Made by a program: the position numbers and the translations under genes
In this document: positions 8,643 through 17,985 of the stretch, piece by piece
How the letters are laid out: the number at the start of each line of letters is the position of its first letter
Position numbering within the stretch: the stretch's first letter is position 1
The notes under the pieces: model-generated
Database searches by the model: none
Told to the model about the DNA's origin: nothing
The model's input: the letters and a program-made list of their open reading frames with translations, nothing else
DNA from: Pseudooceanicola marinus
GTDB lineage: Bacteria > Pseudomonadota > Alphaproteobacteria > Rhodobacterales > Rhodobacteraceae
Length of the DNA stretch: 64,000 nt
Direction of reading: 5' to 3'
NCBI RefSeq assembly: GCF_002786295.1
Contig: NZ_PGTC01000011.1
Span: 62,001-126,000, forward strand

Positions 8643-9362
8643 TCAGCGGCCCGAGGGGCCCGCCTGGCCCGGCAGGTCAGAGGCCCCCTGCGGCGCCTTC
8701 ACGCGCGACAGCACGCCCAGCGGCCCCTTCTCGATCAGCCGCCCAAGGGGGGAGGACATCACCCGGCCCTTCACCTTCTCGAATCGCATCACGTCGCCGA
8801 TGCGCCGGTCGAGGAAATCCCAGGTCGCCTGATGATCCAGGCTGTCGTCGCCCAGCCAGTAGAGCACGACGGAGGAATAGACGCCCGACAGCGTGGCGCG
8901 CTTGGAATACCAGTTCAGATCGTCGGAGGTGTCGCCAAGCGCGGTCCAGATCGCATCCGCCGACCCCCAGACGGCCCGGGCGCCGTCGGCAGTGTGCTGC
9001 GGCAGGGCAAACAGCGCCGCGCCGCGCCGCACCAGCTCCTTGTCCGCGATCTCCAGCCGCAGGCGGATGGCGCGGGCGACCTTCTCGGAATAGCGCAGCT
9101 CACCATGCGCGCCCTCGGCCGCCTCGGCGGCGAAAAGTCGAGCCATTTCAGCGTCCCCGGCCCGATGATAGGCCAGTGCCAGGTCGACCGCGCCGCGCGG
9201 GAACAGCGCCTTGGCCAGCTCGGGCGAGATGTCGGCATCCTGGGCGGCGGCCTGCAAGGTGGCCGTGCTCCACCCGTCGAAGGGGACGTGGATCAGCGCC
9301 GCCTCCAGCAGCCGGTCGGCGGCAGTGGGGGCCGTGCCCCGGGCGTCGGTTTCCTCGGTCAT
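8643..9362 (-). CDS. COQ9 family protein
   Basis: A 239-residue COQ9 homologue; in mitochondria COQ9 is a lipid-binding helper of ubiquinone hydroxylation. The N-terminal TetR-like helical part (AADRLLEAALIHVPFDGWS, then LAKALFPRGAVDLALAYH) and the C-terminal COQ9 domain (W-DLNWYSKRATLSGVYSSVVLYWLGD) are both recognisable. The start at 9362 (MTEETDARG) was preferred to an upstream Met in an Arg-rich stretch lacking family similarity. It is divergent from rpsU. Confidence 0.9.
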   Translation of the reverse strand: MTEETDARGTAPTAADRLLEAALIHVPFDGWSTATLQAAAQDADISPELAKALFPRGAVDLALAYHRAGDAEMARLFAAEAAEGAHGELRYSEKVARAIRLRLEIADKELVRRGAALFALPQHTADGARAVWGSADAIWTALGDTSDDLNWYSKRATLSGVYSSVVLYWLGDDSLDHQATWDFLDRRIGDVMRFEKVKGRVMSSPLGRLIEKGPLGVLSRVKAPQGASDLPGQAGPSGR

Positions 9363-9529
9363 GATGCTCTCCGTCTTGCTGTGCCGTCTGCGCGGCCCGC
9401 CTGGCCTGCTGGCCGGACTACCCCGGTCGGACATATCACGGGCCCTGCTGGACAAATAGGGCGACCCTTGCTATACGGCCACCTCCTGCAACTATTGAAA
9501 CTTTAACTTAGGAAGGTGGTGACAACCAC

Positions 9530-9736
9530 ATGCAGGTTAGTGTTCGCGACAACAATGTCGATCAGGCGCTCCGTGCCCTGAAGAAAAAGCTGCAGCGCGA
9601 AGGCGTTTTCCGCGAAATGAAGCTCAAGCAACATTTCGAGAAGCCTTCCGAGAAGAAAGCGCGCGAGAAGGCCGAAGCAATCCGCCGCGCCCGCAAGCTG
9701 GCGCGCAAGAAGGCGCAACGCGAAGGTCTCCTCTAA
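9530..9736 (+). CDS. rpsU: 30S ribosomal protein S21
   Basis: A 68-residue basic ribosomal protein with the S21 signature ([20 protein letters not shown] and [20 protein letters not shown]) and an Arg/Lys-rich C-terminus. AGGAAGGTGG precedes the ATG. Its codon use is that of a highly expressed gene. It is monocistronic here. Confidence 0.98.
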   Translation: MQVSVRDNNVDQALRALKKKLQREGVFREMKLKQHFEKPSEKKAREKAEAIRRARKLARKKAQREGLL

Positions 9737-9775
9737 GGAGCCTTTTCTTCCTCATGGAAGACCCGACACAAAGAC

Positions 9776-9803
9776 GACCCCCGCGGCCTGGCCCCGGGGG
9801 TTT
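9776..9803 (+). terminator. Probable rpsU terminator
   Basis: ACCCCCG (9777-9783) pairs with CGGGGGT (9795-9801) and is followed by TTT. It lies 40 bp after the rpsU stop. Confidence 0.55.
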
Positions 9804-9851
9804 GTCGTTTTCAGGGGCTGGGTTTGCGGGCCTGAACGGCGGCGGCGGCCC

Positions 9852-10400
9852 TCAACCCCAGCGGGCCAGCGCCCCGGCCAGCCGTTCGCCGAAGAGGCGC
9901 GCCGAGGCGGCGTCACCCGGGTCCAGCTGCCCATCCGTGGCAGAGCCGACCGCCAGTCCCAGGAAGGTACCCGAGGCATTCAGACCGGCATTTTCCGGCA
10001 CCACCGGCGCGCCGATCACCTCCTGCCCGATCCAGAGCATGCCGTGCTGCGCGGCGAAAACAGCCATGGATTTCAGCGTCGCCAGCTTGTCGCCCGCCTG
10101 CTGGATGCCACAGGTGAACCCGCCCGCCAGCTTGTCCTTCCACAGACGCTCGGTCCAGATCGCATGGCCCGTTTCGTCCATGAAGGCCTTCATCCCCGCA
10201 GCGACCCCGCCCATGTAGGTCGGCGCGCCCAGGACGATGCCATCGGCCCGCGCCAGCAGGGACCAGTCGATGTCCTTCGGGTGCAGCACATCCACCATAT
10301 GCACCTCGGCCCCAGCTGCCGCCGCGCCCCCCGCCACGGCCCTGGCGGCAAGCGTGATGGTGGCAGACCCCGACCAGTAGACGACAGCAAGAACGGCCAT
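9852..10400 (-). CDS. Flavodoxin-fold protein (WrbA/NAD(P)H:quinone oxidoreductase-like)
   Basis: A 182-residue flavodoxin-like FMN protein. The phosphate loop VVYWSGSATITLA opens the fold. GAPTYMGGVAAGMKAFMDETG corresponds to the WrbA loop GTPTRFGNMAAQMKNFLDQ. The likely role is two-electron quinone reduction. The ATG at 10400 was chosen because CGGGAA lies 7 bases upstream; ATG at 10406 overlaps that box, and the 52 codons further upstream lack family sequence. Confidence 0.82.
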   Translation of the reverse strand: MAVLAVVYWSGSATITLAARAVAGGAAAAGAEVHMVDVLHPKDIDWSLLARADGIVLGAPTYMGGVAAGMKAFMDETGHAIWTERLWKDKLAGGFTCGIQQAGDKLATLKSMAVFAAQHGMLWIGQEVIGAPVVPENAGLNASGTFLGLAVGSATDGQLDPGDAASARLFGERLAGALARWG

Positions 10401-10627
10401 GTGCATTTCCCGATGATGTTGCGTGGCGGCACAATGCCCCGCGCGCCCCAGGGCTGCAAGCGACCTGCCATTTGTGCGCCTGTGCACGCGAAATGGGTTT
10501 GCGACAAGGGGAAGCAACAGATATGTGACGCCAATCCGAACTTTCCAGTTCAGAAAATCCATAGCTTCGCACGCGCCGCTGCGGGACGATCCCGCAGTCT
10601 GCCAGCGGATCAGACCCGGACCAGCAG

Positions 10628-11338
10628 ATGCAAAACCAGACCCTCGCCCAGTTCCCGGTGGCGGCGCCGCGCAACGTGACCCTGCCGCTGTACCTCTTCT
10701 TCTACCTGTCCCAGGCCTTTGCGATCCCCTTCGCCTGGTTCAACCCCGACCTGTTCGAATTCGTGCTGATGCGCGAGGACGGCCCCTACGAATACATGAC
10801 CGCGCTCTTTCTGGTGGTGGCCGGGGTCCTGCTGGTCTGGCGCGCGTCGCAGCTGCGCGGCCAGGGCCTGCGCGCGCTTGCGATGCTGACGGTGTTCTAC
10901 GCGCTGCTCTTCTTCTTCGTCGCCGGCGAGGAAATCTCCTGGGGTCAGCGGGTCTTCGGCTGGGTCTCCGGCGACTTCTTCGTCGCCAACAACTTCCAGG
11001 AAGAAACCAACCTGCACAACATGATGGTCGGCGACACGCAGCTGGCGACCTCGCTCTTCGGATCCTGGCTGACGGTGGTGCTGCTGCTCTATCTCGTGGT
11101 GCTTCCGCTGCTCTACCCCTTCGCCAACTGGGTGCGCCGCTTCTGCGAAATCCTGGCCGTCCCGGTGCCACGCCCGCGCCACGCGGTGCTGGCGATCGCC
11201 GCTTCGATCGCGTTGCTGATGTGCGGCGAGGCCAACCGTCGCTTCGAGCTGTACGAGTTCGCCTTCGGGGTCATGGCCACCCTGATCTTCCTCGAACCGC
11301 GCAACCTGCGGCTTTACGGCGGTCGCGACAAAGAGTGA
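10628..11338 (+). CDS. Polytopic inner-membrane protein of unknown function
   Basis: A 236-residue protein with about six hydrophobic segments (near residues 20-37, 57-74, 88-105, 145-172, 187-202 and 213-226). Conserved-looking polar residues sit at the membrane edge: FVAGEEISWGQRVFGW and then FQEETNLHNMM. The Glu pair, Trp, His and Asn spacing looks like a buried active site, but the family function is not known to the reader. It is divergent from the flavodoxin gene and convergent with the Lrp gene. Confidence 0.8.
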   Translation: MQNQTLAQFPVAAPRNVTLPLYLFFYLSQAFAIPFAWFNPDLFEFVLMREDGPYEYMTALFLVVAGVLLVWRASQLRGQGLRALAMLTVFYALLFFFVAGEEISWGQRVFGWVSGDFFVANNFQEETNLHNMMVGDTQLATSLFGSWLTVVLLLYLVVLPLLYPFANWVRRFCEILAVPVPRPRHAVLAIAASIALLMCGEANRRFELYEFAFGVMATLIFLEPRNLRLYGGRDKE

Positions 11339-11357
11339 TCGCGCGGTCGACGTCAGG

Positions 11358-11393
11358 GACAGGGGCGGCACGGGACACCCTGCCGCCCCTGTC
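11358..11393. terminator. Shared hairpin between convergent genes
   Basis: GACAGGGGCGGCA (11358-11370) and TGCCGCCCCTGTC (11381-11393) are perfect 13-base arms, and the loop can pair further. There is no long T-run. It lies in the 76-bp gap between convergent stops and could stop transcription from both sides. Confidence 0.6.
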
Positions 11394-11414
11394 GCATCCC
11401 TGCCCCGGGAAGGA

Positions 11415-11870
11415 TCAGACCGGCAGCGCTGTCGTCTTGAAGACGGTCCGCAGCGCGAAGGAGCTTTGCATGCGCTGCACGCCGGGCAGCCGCGCCAGGC
11501 TCTGCCGGTGGATGCGGGCGAAATCCTCCGAGCTTTCGGCGACCACCTTCAGCAGGTAGTCCGCCGTCCCGGCCATCAGGTGCACCTCCAGAACCTCGGG
11601 CACACGCGCCACGGCGGTCTCGAAGGCCTCCAGAAGCTCGTCCGCCTGGCCCGACAAGCCGATCTCGACGAAGACGGTGGTGGCCAGCTGCATCTTGCGG
11701 GCGTTCAACAGGGCCACGTAGTCCCGGATGTAGCCCTCGGCCTCCAGCCGCTGCACGCGGCGGTGGCAGGCCGATTGCGACAGGCCGACCTTCTCCGACA
11801 GCTCCGCATTGGAAATGCGGCCGCTTTTCTGCAGCACCCGCAGGATGGAACGGTCTAGCTGGTCGGGCAT
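11415..11870 (-). CDS. Lrp/AsnC family transcriptional regulator
   Basis: A 151-residue regulator. The N-terminal winged helix (LDRSILRVLQKSGRISNAELSEKVGLSQSACHRRVQRLEAEGYI) is followed by the ligand-binding RAM domain (EVLEVHLMAGTADYLLKVV). It resembles the amino-acid-responsive subgroup that often controls its own gene. The upstream 250 bp to the outer-membrane protein gene is divergent and may hold shared control sites; no clear palindrome was noticed there. Confidence 0.93.
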   Translation of the reverse strand: MPDQLDRSILRVLQKSGRISNAELSEKVGLSQSACHRRVQRLEAEGYIRDYVALLNARKMQLATTVFVEIGLSGQADELLEAFETAVARVPEVLEVHLMAGTADYLLKVVAESSEDFARIHRQSLARLPGVQRMQSSFALRTVFKTTALPV

Positions 11871-12120
11871 CGAAGATCCTCGCGTCAGATGCGGGATTTC
11901 TCGCAGAAACCCGTCGCCGCTTCCAGTGCAAACACCGATCCCTCCCGCAGCCCGTGGCGCATCCTGCGGGCGACCGGGGCGCCGTTCCCGAATATCCCCG
12001 AATCCGGGTGATAGGCCTTCCGGCCGGGATGTCGGAGGTTGGCGCCAGAAGAGCCGCGCGGGCCCTCAGGCAGACCGGCGGCTCCTGATCGCCACTTATC
12101 TAAACGACCGGAAACGATCC

Positions 12121-12729
12121 ATGACGCGCTTTGCACCGCCCCTCCTCACCATGTTCGCCCTCGCCCTGCCCGCCGCCCCGGCCCTGGCACAGTCCGCCCC
12201 GCCGCCGGCAGAAGCCTGGCAGGGGATCTACGGCGGCCTGAAGGCCGAGGCCTTCAGCGGCGACCGCGTTGGCTACAACTACGTCTACCAGGGCCAGACA
12301 GTCGAAATGCCCTATGGCCTCACGGAAACCACCGAACTTGGCGCCTTCCTCGGCTACAACTTCGTCTACGGGAACGTCGTCTTCGGGCCGGAAGTCGCCT
12401 TCACCGAGGGCGGCCCAAAGGAAGAGCTGACCCCGGTCTACCGCATGCACGACGCCCTCGACCTGAAGCTCCGCGTGGGCTACGTGACCGGCCGCGCCCT
12501 GCTCTACGGCTTCGCGGGCTACAGCCAGTCCGCCTGGGACGACGGATGGGACGTCAGCGACGTCGACGGCAAGATCTACGGGGTCGGTGTCGATGTGCTG
12601 TTCGACAGCGGTGCCTTCGCCGGCCTGGAATACGCCCGGCGCGACATGGAAGGGCACTACATCTACGGCGACGACTACGTGACGCTGGACACGACCTCCC
12701 TGTCGCTCCGCGTCGGCTACAAGTTCTGA
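12121..12729 (+). CDS. Outer-membrane beta-barrel protein
   Basis: A 202-residue exported protein. The signal peptide ends near ALAQ (residue 23). Alternating hydrophobic and polar strands rich in Gly, Tyr and Phe follow (GAFLGYNFVYGNVVFGPEV; LRVGYVTGRALLYGFAGYSQS; AGLEYARRDMEG), and the chain ends SLSLRVGYKF with a C-terminal Phe, the outer-membrane assembly signal. It is similar in build to the OmpW/Omp25-like porins of alphaproteobacteria; its specific function is unknown. Confidence 0.85.
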   Translation: MTRFAPPLLTMFALALPAAPALAQSAPPPAEAWQGIYGGLKAEAFSGDRVGYNYVYQGQTVEMPYGLTETTELGAFLGYNFVYGNVVFGPEVAFTEGGPKEELTPVYRMHDALDLKLRVGYVTGRALLYGFAGYSQSAWDDGWDVSDVDGKIYGVGVDVLFDSGAFAGLEYARRDMEGHYIYGDDYVTLDTTSLSLRVGYKF

Positions 12730-12752
12730 GCCTTCCCGCGACGCAATGGGCC

Positions 12753-12773
12753 TGGGGCGGCGGAGCCGCCCCA
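12753..12773. terminator. Bidirectional hairpin between outer-membrane gene and mscL
   Basis: TGGGGCGGC and GCCGCCCCA pair around a GGA loop in the 48-bp gap between convergent genes. No T-run of note. Confidence 0.5.
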
Positions 12774-12777
12774 TTCG

Positions 12778-13218
<441 letters not shown>

Positions 13219-13362
13219 GGTGAAGATCACCCCCCTGTTGTGGATCCCTGCGCGCCCCTTCTGCGCGCATGCACCGACTTTGCCCCGAAATCGCGGCCAA
13301 CCCACATTCTTTTTCGACCCGCGCGGGCTATATCGGGGGAAATGCCCCATAAGGAGAGACCG

Positions 13363-14058
13363 ATGTTCCCCGAAGGCTTCCCCATCGACGCCAAGTGGCC
13401 CGCCCAGACCCCCGAGCGGATCCAGCTCTATTCCTTCCCCACCCCCAACGGCGTGAAAATCTCCATCGCGCTGGAGGAGCTGGGCCTGCCCTACGAGGCG
13501 CACCTTGTGACACTGAAGGACGAGGACGTGAAATCGCCCGAGTTCCTGTCGCTGAACCCCAACAACAAGATCCCCGCGCTGATCGATCCCGACGGGCCGG
13601 GCGGCGAACCGATCGGCCTGTTCGAAAGCGGGGCGATCCTGATCTATCTGGCCGAGAAGACCGGCCAGCTGATGGGGGAAGGCGCCGCCAAGTACGAGGT
13701 CATCAAGTGGCTGATGTGGCAGATGGGCGGCCTCGGGCCCATGCTGGGCCAGCTGGGCTTCTTCTACGCCTTCGCCGGCAAGGAGATCGAGGACCCGCGC
13801 CCGCGCGAACGCTACATCAACGAGGGCAAGCGCCTGCTGGGCGTGCTGGATCGCCAGCTGGAGGGCCGCGACTGGGTCGCCGGCGACTTCTCCATCGCCG
13901 ACATCGCCATCGTGCCCTGGCTGGACGGCGCCCTGCGCTACTACGGCGCCGACGACGTGCTGGAGTGGAAGAGCTACGCCAACCTGCAGGCCTACGTGGA
14001 TCGCTTCATGGCGCGTCCGGCCGCCGAGAGGGGCATGAACATTCCGCCGCGGGACTGA
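13363..14058 (+). CDS. Glutathione S-transferase family protein (YfcG/YghU-like)
   Basis: A 231-residue GST. The thioredoxin-like N-terminal domain contains [25 protein letters not shown] and the glutathione-binding [12 protein letters not shown] (Glu-Ser pair). The helical C-terminal domain has the N-capping box [11 protein letters not shown]. The N-terminal pattern with Asn in PTPNG matches glutathione-dependent disulfide-bond oxidoreductases of the YghU/YfcG type. AAGGAGA lies 8 bases before the ATG. A strong terminator follows. Confidence 0.9.
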   Translation: MFPEGFPIDAKWPAQTPERIQLYSFPTPNGVKISIALEELGLPYEAHLVTLKDEDVKSPEFLSLNPNNKIPALIDPDGPGGEPIGLFESGAILIYLAEKTGQLMGEGAAKYEVIKWLMWQMGGLGPMLGQLGFFYAFAGKEIEDPRPRERYINEGKRLLGVLDRQLEGRDWVAGDFSIADIAIVPWLDGALRYYGADDVLEWKSYANLQAYVDRFMARPAAERGMNIPPRD

Positions 14059-14081
14059 GCGCGGCACCGCAGAGAGACAGA

Positions 14082-14105
14082 GGGCGGCCCCGGGGCCGCC
14101 CTTTT
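14082..14105 (+). terminator. Terminator of the GST gene
   Basis: A perfect 20-base palindrome (GGGCGGCCCC then GGGGCCGCCC) followed by TTTT, 23 bp after the stop. Confidence 0.8.
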
Positions 14106-14172
14106 CATGTCTGTATCAGGCTGCGGAACGCGGCAGGGGCGCGGTCACGCGACCGGAGAGCGCGGCGCCCCT

Positions 14173-14205
14173 TTTCTCTTTGCCGGAAACATACCCGCCG
14201 GAGGC
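14173..14205. repeat. Interspersed intergenic repeat, copy 3
   Basis: TTTCTCTTTGCCGGAAACAT followed by ACCCGCCGGAGGC, lying between the GST terminator and ytoQ. It has the same orientation as copy 2 at 8563. Confidence 0.55.
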
Positions 14206-14235
14206 ATTGGCTCGACACGGGGCCAAAGGACCCGT

Positions 14236-14685
14236 TCAGCCCGGCAGCGCGCCGGTCAGCACGTAGCGCAGCACCTGCACCACCTGCTCGGGCGTCTCGG
14301 CCACGGCCAGCGCCGCCCCGTCCACCTCTTTCAGCGCATGACGCAGATCGGGCGCGTGCAGCACGATCAGCGACTTGCCAAGCGCAGCGGCATAGCCCGC
14401 GTCGAAGGCCGCGTTCCACTGCTTGTACTTGTCGCCGAAGCGCACGACGACCACATCGGCCTGCTCGATGCCCATGCGGGTGCGGATCGCGTTCACCTTG
14501 GCGCCCTTGTGGTCGTGCCAGAAGGGGTTGTCCTCGGCGCCCAGGATCGCCACGCCGCAATCGTCGGAGGCGCCGTGATCGGTGACCGGGGCATTGAAGG
14601 TGATGCCTAGGTCGGCAGCTCCATCGGTGATGCGCTCACGCCAGTCGGTGTGGATCTCGCCAGACAGGTAGACGTTCAGGGTCAT
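14236..14685 (-). CDS. ytoQ: YtoQ family protein
   Basis: A 149-residue protein of the YtoQ family, whose fold resembles nucleoside 2-deoxyribosyltransferases. The opening VYLSGEIHTDWR, the middle GAEDNPFWHDHKGAKVNAIRTR and ADVVVVRFGDKYKQWNAAFDAG are family hallmarks. Its true reaction is unknown. It begins 3 bases after the preceding gene on the minus strand, so the two form an operon. Confidence 0.88.
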   Translation of the reverse strand: MTLNVYLSGEIHTDWRERITDGAADLGITFNAPVTDHGASDDCGVAILGAEDNPFWHDHKGAKVNAIRTRMGIEQADVVVVRFGDKYKQWNAAFDAGYAAALGKSLIVLHAPDLRHALKEVDGAALAVAETPEQVVQVLRYVLTGALPG

Positions 14686-14688
14686 CTC

Positions 14689-14982
14689 TTACCTCTTCTT
14701 CACGAACTCGGTGCGCAGGACCAGGCCACGGATCTCCGGGTGGCGACAGTCGATTTCCTCGGGGTTGTCGGTCAGGCGGATCGTCTTGATGACGGTGCCC
14801 TGCTTCAGGGTGCTGCCCGCGCCCTTCACCTTCAGGTCCTTGACCAGCACGACCGAGTCGCCATCGGCCAGCGGCGTGCCCTGGGCATCGACCACCTGAA
14901 CCGCATTGCGGGCGGCCAGTTCCGAGGCCGGCATCCATTCGCCCGAAACCTCGTCATAGACGTATTCATCATCATCGCTCAT
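14689..14982 (-). CDS. PhnA/YjdM domain protein
   Basis: A 97-residue protein with the C-terminal PhnA/YjdM domain (DGDSVVLVKDLKVKGAGSTLKQGTVIKTIRLTDNPEEIDCR). The N-terminal zinc ribbon found in YjdM is absent; there is instead a short acidic segment (DDDEYVYDEVSGEWMPASEL). The family is labelled alkylphosphonate utilisation but its role is unproven. The start at 14982 has GGAGG upstream. It is the first gene of a two-gene operon with ytoQ. Confidence 0.85.
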   Translation of the reverse strand: MSDDDEYVYDEVSGEWMPASELAARNAVQVVDAQGTPLADGDSVVLVKDLKVKGAGSTLKQGTVIKTIRLTDNPEEIDCRHPEIRGLVLRTEFVKKR

Positions 14983-15051
14983 CGCGCATCCCTCCATGGA
15001 TTGTCCCGGGCCTAGACCAGCCCCAGGGGAAAGGCAAATGACCGAAAGCCG

Positions 15052-15082
15052 CACGGCGCGCCCCGAGGAGGGACGCGCCGTG
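15052..15082 (-). terminator. Hairpin downstream of pheT
   Basis: Perfect 9-base arms CACGGCGCG and CGCGCCGTG with a 13-base loop lie 64 bp past the pheT stop on the minus strand. Only a short T-run (CTTTC) follows. Confidence 0.45.
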
Positions 15083-15145
15083 TGAGAGAACGGGCGGAAT
15101 GGGACGGCGGGCGGGGCGAGGCTCCGCGACGCGGAGCCAGCGCCG

Positions 15146-17545
15146 TCAGCCGCGCAGGGTGCCGCCGGTGGCCTTCTGCACCTTCTCGACGATCCTGGCG
15201 GAGATCGCCTCGATCTCCTTTTCCTTCAGCGTCGCCTCGGTGGGTTGCAGGCGCACGGTCACCGCGAGGCTCTTCTTGCCCTCGCCCAGCGACCCGCCGA
15301 TGAACTCGTCGAAGACCCGCACGTTGGAGATCAGCGCCTTGTCGGCGCCCGCAGCCGCGTTGACCAGCGTCAGCGCCTCGACCGCCTCGTCGACGACGAA
15401 GGCGAAGTCCCGCTCCACCGCCTGCAGGTCGTTCAGCACCAGCGCCCCGCGCGAGGCGTCGGTGTTGCGCGGCAGCGGCACCTCTTCGGGCCAGATGGTG
15501 AAGCCCACGGCGGGGCCCTTCACATCCATCGCCGCCAGAACCCGGGGGTGGATTTCGCCGAAGACGGCCAGCATCTTCTTGGGGCCCAGGCAGATGCGGC
15601 CATGGCGGCCCGGGTGCCACCAGTCCGCCGCCTCGCGCAGGATCTGCACCTTGGCCGGCGCGCCGATGGCCGACAGGATCGCTTCGCAATCGGCCTTGGC
15701 GTCGAAGACATCGACGGCACGCGCGGCGCCGTGCACGTCCTTGGGACCGGTGTGGCCCACCAGGATGCCCGAGACCTGCAGGTGCTGTTCCCCCGGCTCA
15801 CCGCCGTGCCAGGCGGGACCGGCCTCGAACAGTGCCATGTCGGCCATGCCACGCGCCTGGTTGCGAGCCGCGGCCTGCAGGAGGCCCGGCAGCAGCGCGG
15901 GGCGCATGTGCGACATCTCGGACGAGATCGGGTTGGCCAGCATCGTGGCATCGTCGCCGCCGCGGAACAGTTCCGCGCTGGCCTTGTCGATGAAGCTGTA
16001 GGTGACGCATTCGTTGTAGCCGAGGGCCGCGGCCGTGCGGCGCGCCACCTGCTCGCGTTTCTGCATCGGCGTCAGCACGGGCTTCGGCACACCGGGCTGC
16101 ACTCGCGCCATGGGCTTGGGCTCCAGGTTGGTCAGCGAGGCGATCCGCGCCACCTCTTCCACCAGGTCCGCCTCGCCCTGCACGTCGGGGCGCCAGCTGG
16201 GCACCTGGGCCATGTCGCCATCCATGACGAAGCCGAGCGCCTCCAGCGTCGCGCGCTGCGTCTCGGCGGGAATATCCATGCCCACGAGCGAGGAACAACG
16301 CGCCGTGTCCAGCTTGTAGGCGCGGCTGACGTCAGGCACCTCACCCGCCACCACGGCGTCGGTCACCTCACCGCCGCACAGCTCCACGATCATGGCGCAG
16401 GCACGATCCAGCGCCTCCATGTTGAAGCCCGGGTCGATGCCGCGTTCGTTGCGATAGCGCGCGTCCGAGTTGATCTTCAGCGCCCGCCCGCCGTGGGCGA
16501 TCGAGATGAAGTCCCAGAAGGCCGCCTCGACGAAGACATCCACGGTCTCGTCGGTACATCCCGAGGCTTCGCCGCCCATGATGCCGCCGATCGACTCGAC
16601 GCCATTGTCGTCGGAGATCACCAGAACGCCCTCGGGGATCTGGTAGGTCTTCTCGTCCAGCGCCAGCAGTTCCTCACCGCCCTTGGCGCGGGAGATCACC
16701 AGGTCGCCCTTGATGCTGCCGGCATCAAAGACGTGCAGCGGGCGGTTCATGTCGTAGGTGAAGTAGTTGGTCACATCGACCAGGGCCGAGATCGGGCGCA
16801 GCCCGATGGCACGCAGCTTGTCCTGCATCCAGGCCGGGGAGGGGCCGTTCTTCACGCCCTTGATGATGCGACCGGCGAAGACGTGGCAGCCGTCGGCGGC
16901 GCTCTCGTCGATGGTGACATTCACCGGGCAGGCGCCTGCGGTGGCCTCCAGCGTGTAACCGGGCAGCGGCTTCAGCGTGCCGAGGCCGCGGGCGGCCAGG
17001 TCGCGCGCCACACCGTGCACGCCAAGCGCATCGGGGCGGTTCGGGGTGATGGCGATCTCGATCACCGGATCGACCTTCACCGGATCGTTCTGCGCCAACC
17101 AGTCCGCGAACTCCTGGCCGACCTCGCCGTTTTCCAGCTCGATGATGCCGTTATGCTCGTCCGACAGTTCCAGCTCGCGTTCCGAAGCCATCATGCCGTG
17201 GCTTTCCACGCCGCGGATCTTGCCCACGGAAATGGTGATGTCGAGGCCGGGGATATACATGCCGGGCTTGGCCAGAACGGCGGTGATCCCCGCCCGCGCA
17301 TTCGGCGCGCCACAGACGATCTGGGTCTCGCCCTCGTCGGTCTGCACCTTGCAGACCCGCAGCTTGTCGGCGTCAGGATGCTGTTCGGCCTCCAGCACCT
17401 TCACCAGCTTGAAGCCCTTGAGTTTCGCCGCCGGGTCCGTGACTTCCTCGACCTCGAGGCCGAGGTCGGTCAGCGCCTCCAGGATCTCGTCCAGGGTCGC
17501 CTGGGTGTCGAGATGCTCCTTGAGCCAGGAGAGGGTGAATTTCAT
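15146..17545 (-). CDS. pheT: Phenylalanyl-tRNA synthetase beta subunit
   Basis: A 799-residue PheT of normal length. The N-terminal EMAP-type tRNA-binding domain (residues about 40-150, GFKLVKVLEAEQHPDADKLRVCKV) is followed by B3/B4 editing and B5 domains, the catalytic-like core (LVDVTNYFTYDMNRPLHVFDA) and a C-terminal FDX-ACB domain (SLGEGKKSLAVTVRLQP). It pairs with PheS to charge tRNA-Phe. Unusually, it is separated from pheS by about 2 kb containing three other genes, although all are on one strand. Confidence 0.98.
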   Translation of the reverse strand: MKFTLSWLKEHLDTQATLDEILEALTDLGLEVEEVTDPAAKLKGFKLVKVLEAEQHPDADKLRVCKVQTDEGETQIVCGAPNARAGITAVLAKPGMYIPGLDITISVGKIRGVESHGMMASERELELSDEHNGIIELENGEVGQEFADWLAQNDPVKVDPVIEIAITPNRPDALGVHGVARDLAARGLGTLKPLPGYTLEATAGACPVNVTIDESAADGCHVFAGRIIKGVKNGPSPAWMQDKLRAIGLRPISALVDVTNYFTYDMNRPLHVFDAGSIKGDLVISRAKGGEELLALDEKTYQIPEGVLVISDDNGVESIGGIMGGEASGCTDETVDVFVEAAFWDFISIAHGGRALKINSDARYRNERGIDPGFNMEALDRACAMIVELCGGEVTDAVVAGEVPDVSRAYKLDTARCSSLVGMDIPAETQRATLEALGFVMDGDMAQVPSWRPDVQGEADLVEEVARIASLTNLEPKPMARVQPGVPKPVLTPMQKREQVARRTAAALGYNECVTYSFIDKASAELFRGGDDATMLANPISSEMSHMRPALLPGLLQAAARNQARGMADMALFEAGPAWHGGEPGEQHLQVSGILVGHTGPKDVHGAARAVDVFDAKADCEAILSAIGAPAKVQILREAADWWHPGRHGRICLGPKKMLAVFGEIHPRVLAAMDVKGPAVGFTIWPEEVPLPRNTDASRGALVLNDLQAVERDFAFVVDEAVEALTLVNAAAGADKALISNVRVFDEFIGGSLGEGKKSLAVTVRLQPTEATLKEKEIEAISARIVEKVQKATGGTLRG

Positions 17546-17657
17546 CGCGGATCCCCTTTGTTCCTTGCGCGGCCATGGGCCGGAAACCGTCGCATGGCTT
17601 GTTGCGCATCAGGGCGGCTTTGTCGAGGGGGTGGGGCCCGGTGGTCCCGCGCCGCGC

Positions 17658-17939
17658 TCACTCCTCGAACCGTTCCTCCAGGTTCTCCTCCTTGCCCATG
17701 GCATAAAGCTTCAGCTCCCGCGCGAGGCGCAGCGAGGGTTTGACGGCAAAGAGGATCGAGCCCACGAGGAACAGCCAGGTGCCCGCCTCCTGCAGCGACT
17801 TGTAGAAGAACAGGACCGAACCGACGATGAAGGCCAGGGCCGCCATGAAATCGACGGTCGTATGGGCGATCTCAAAGAGCGCATAGACCCGGCGCGTGTC
17901 ATCGTTGCGTTCGCGGTTGGCGTGGTGAAACAGCGGCAT
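17658..17939 (-). CDS. YrhK domain membrane protein
   Basis: A 93-residue protein with two transmembrane segments (TTVDFMAALAFIVGSVLFFY and AGTWLFLVGSILFAVKPS) of the YrhK-like group, ending in an acidic tail. The function is unknown. The ATG at 17939 is preceded by AAGGAGAT; the frame upstream of it is not family-like. It lies between the ASCH gene and pheT. Confidence 0.82.
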   Translation of the reverse strand: MPLFHHANRERNDDTRRVYALFEIAHTTVDFMAALAFIVGSVLFFYKSLQEAGTWLFLVGSILFAVKPSLRLARELKLYAMGKEENLEERFEE

Positions 17940-17985
17940 GGCATCTCCTTGTCCGACGCGGGTTGTCCTACGCGGGCGCGACGGA

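Noticed and set aside
15245-17743. An 832-codon open frame antisense to pheT
   Set aside because: Mirrors the GC-rich third positions of pheT; its His/Gly/Arg-rich protein has no family feature.
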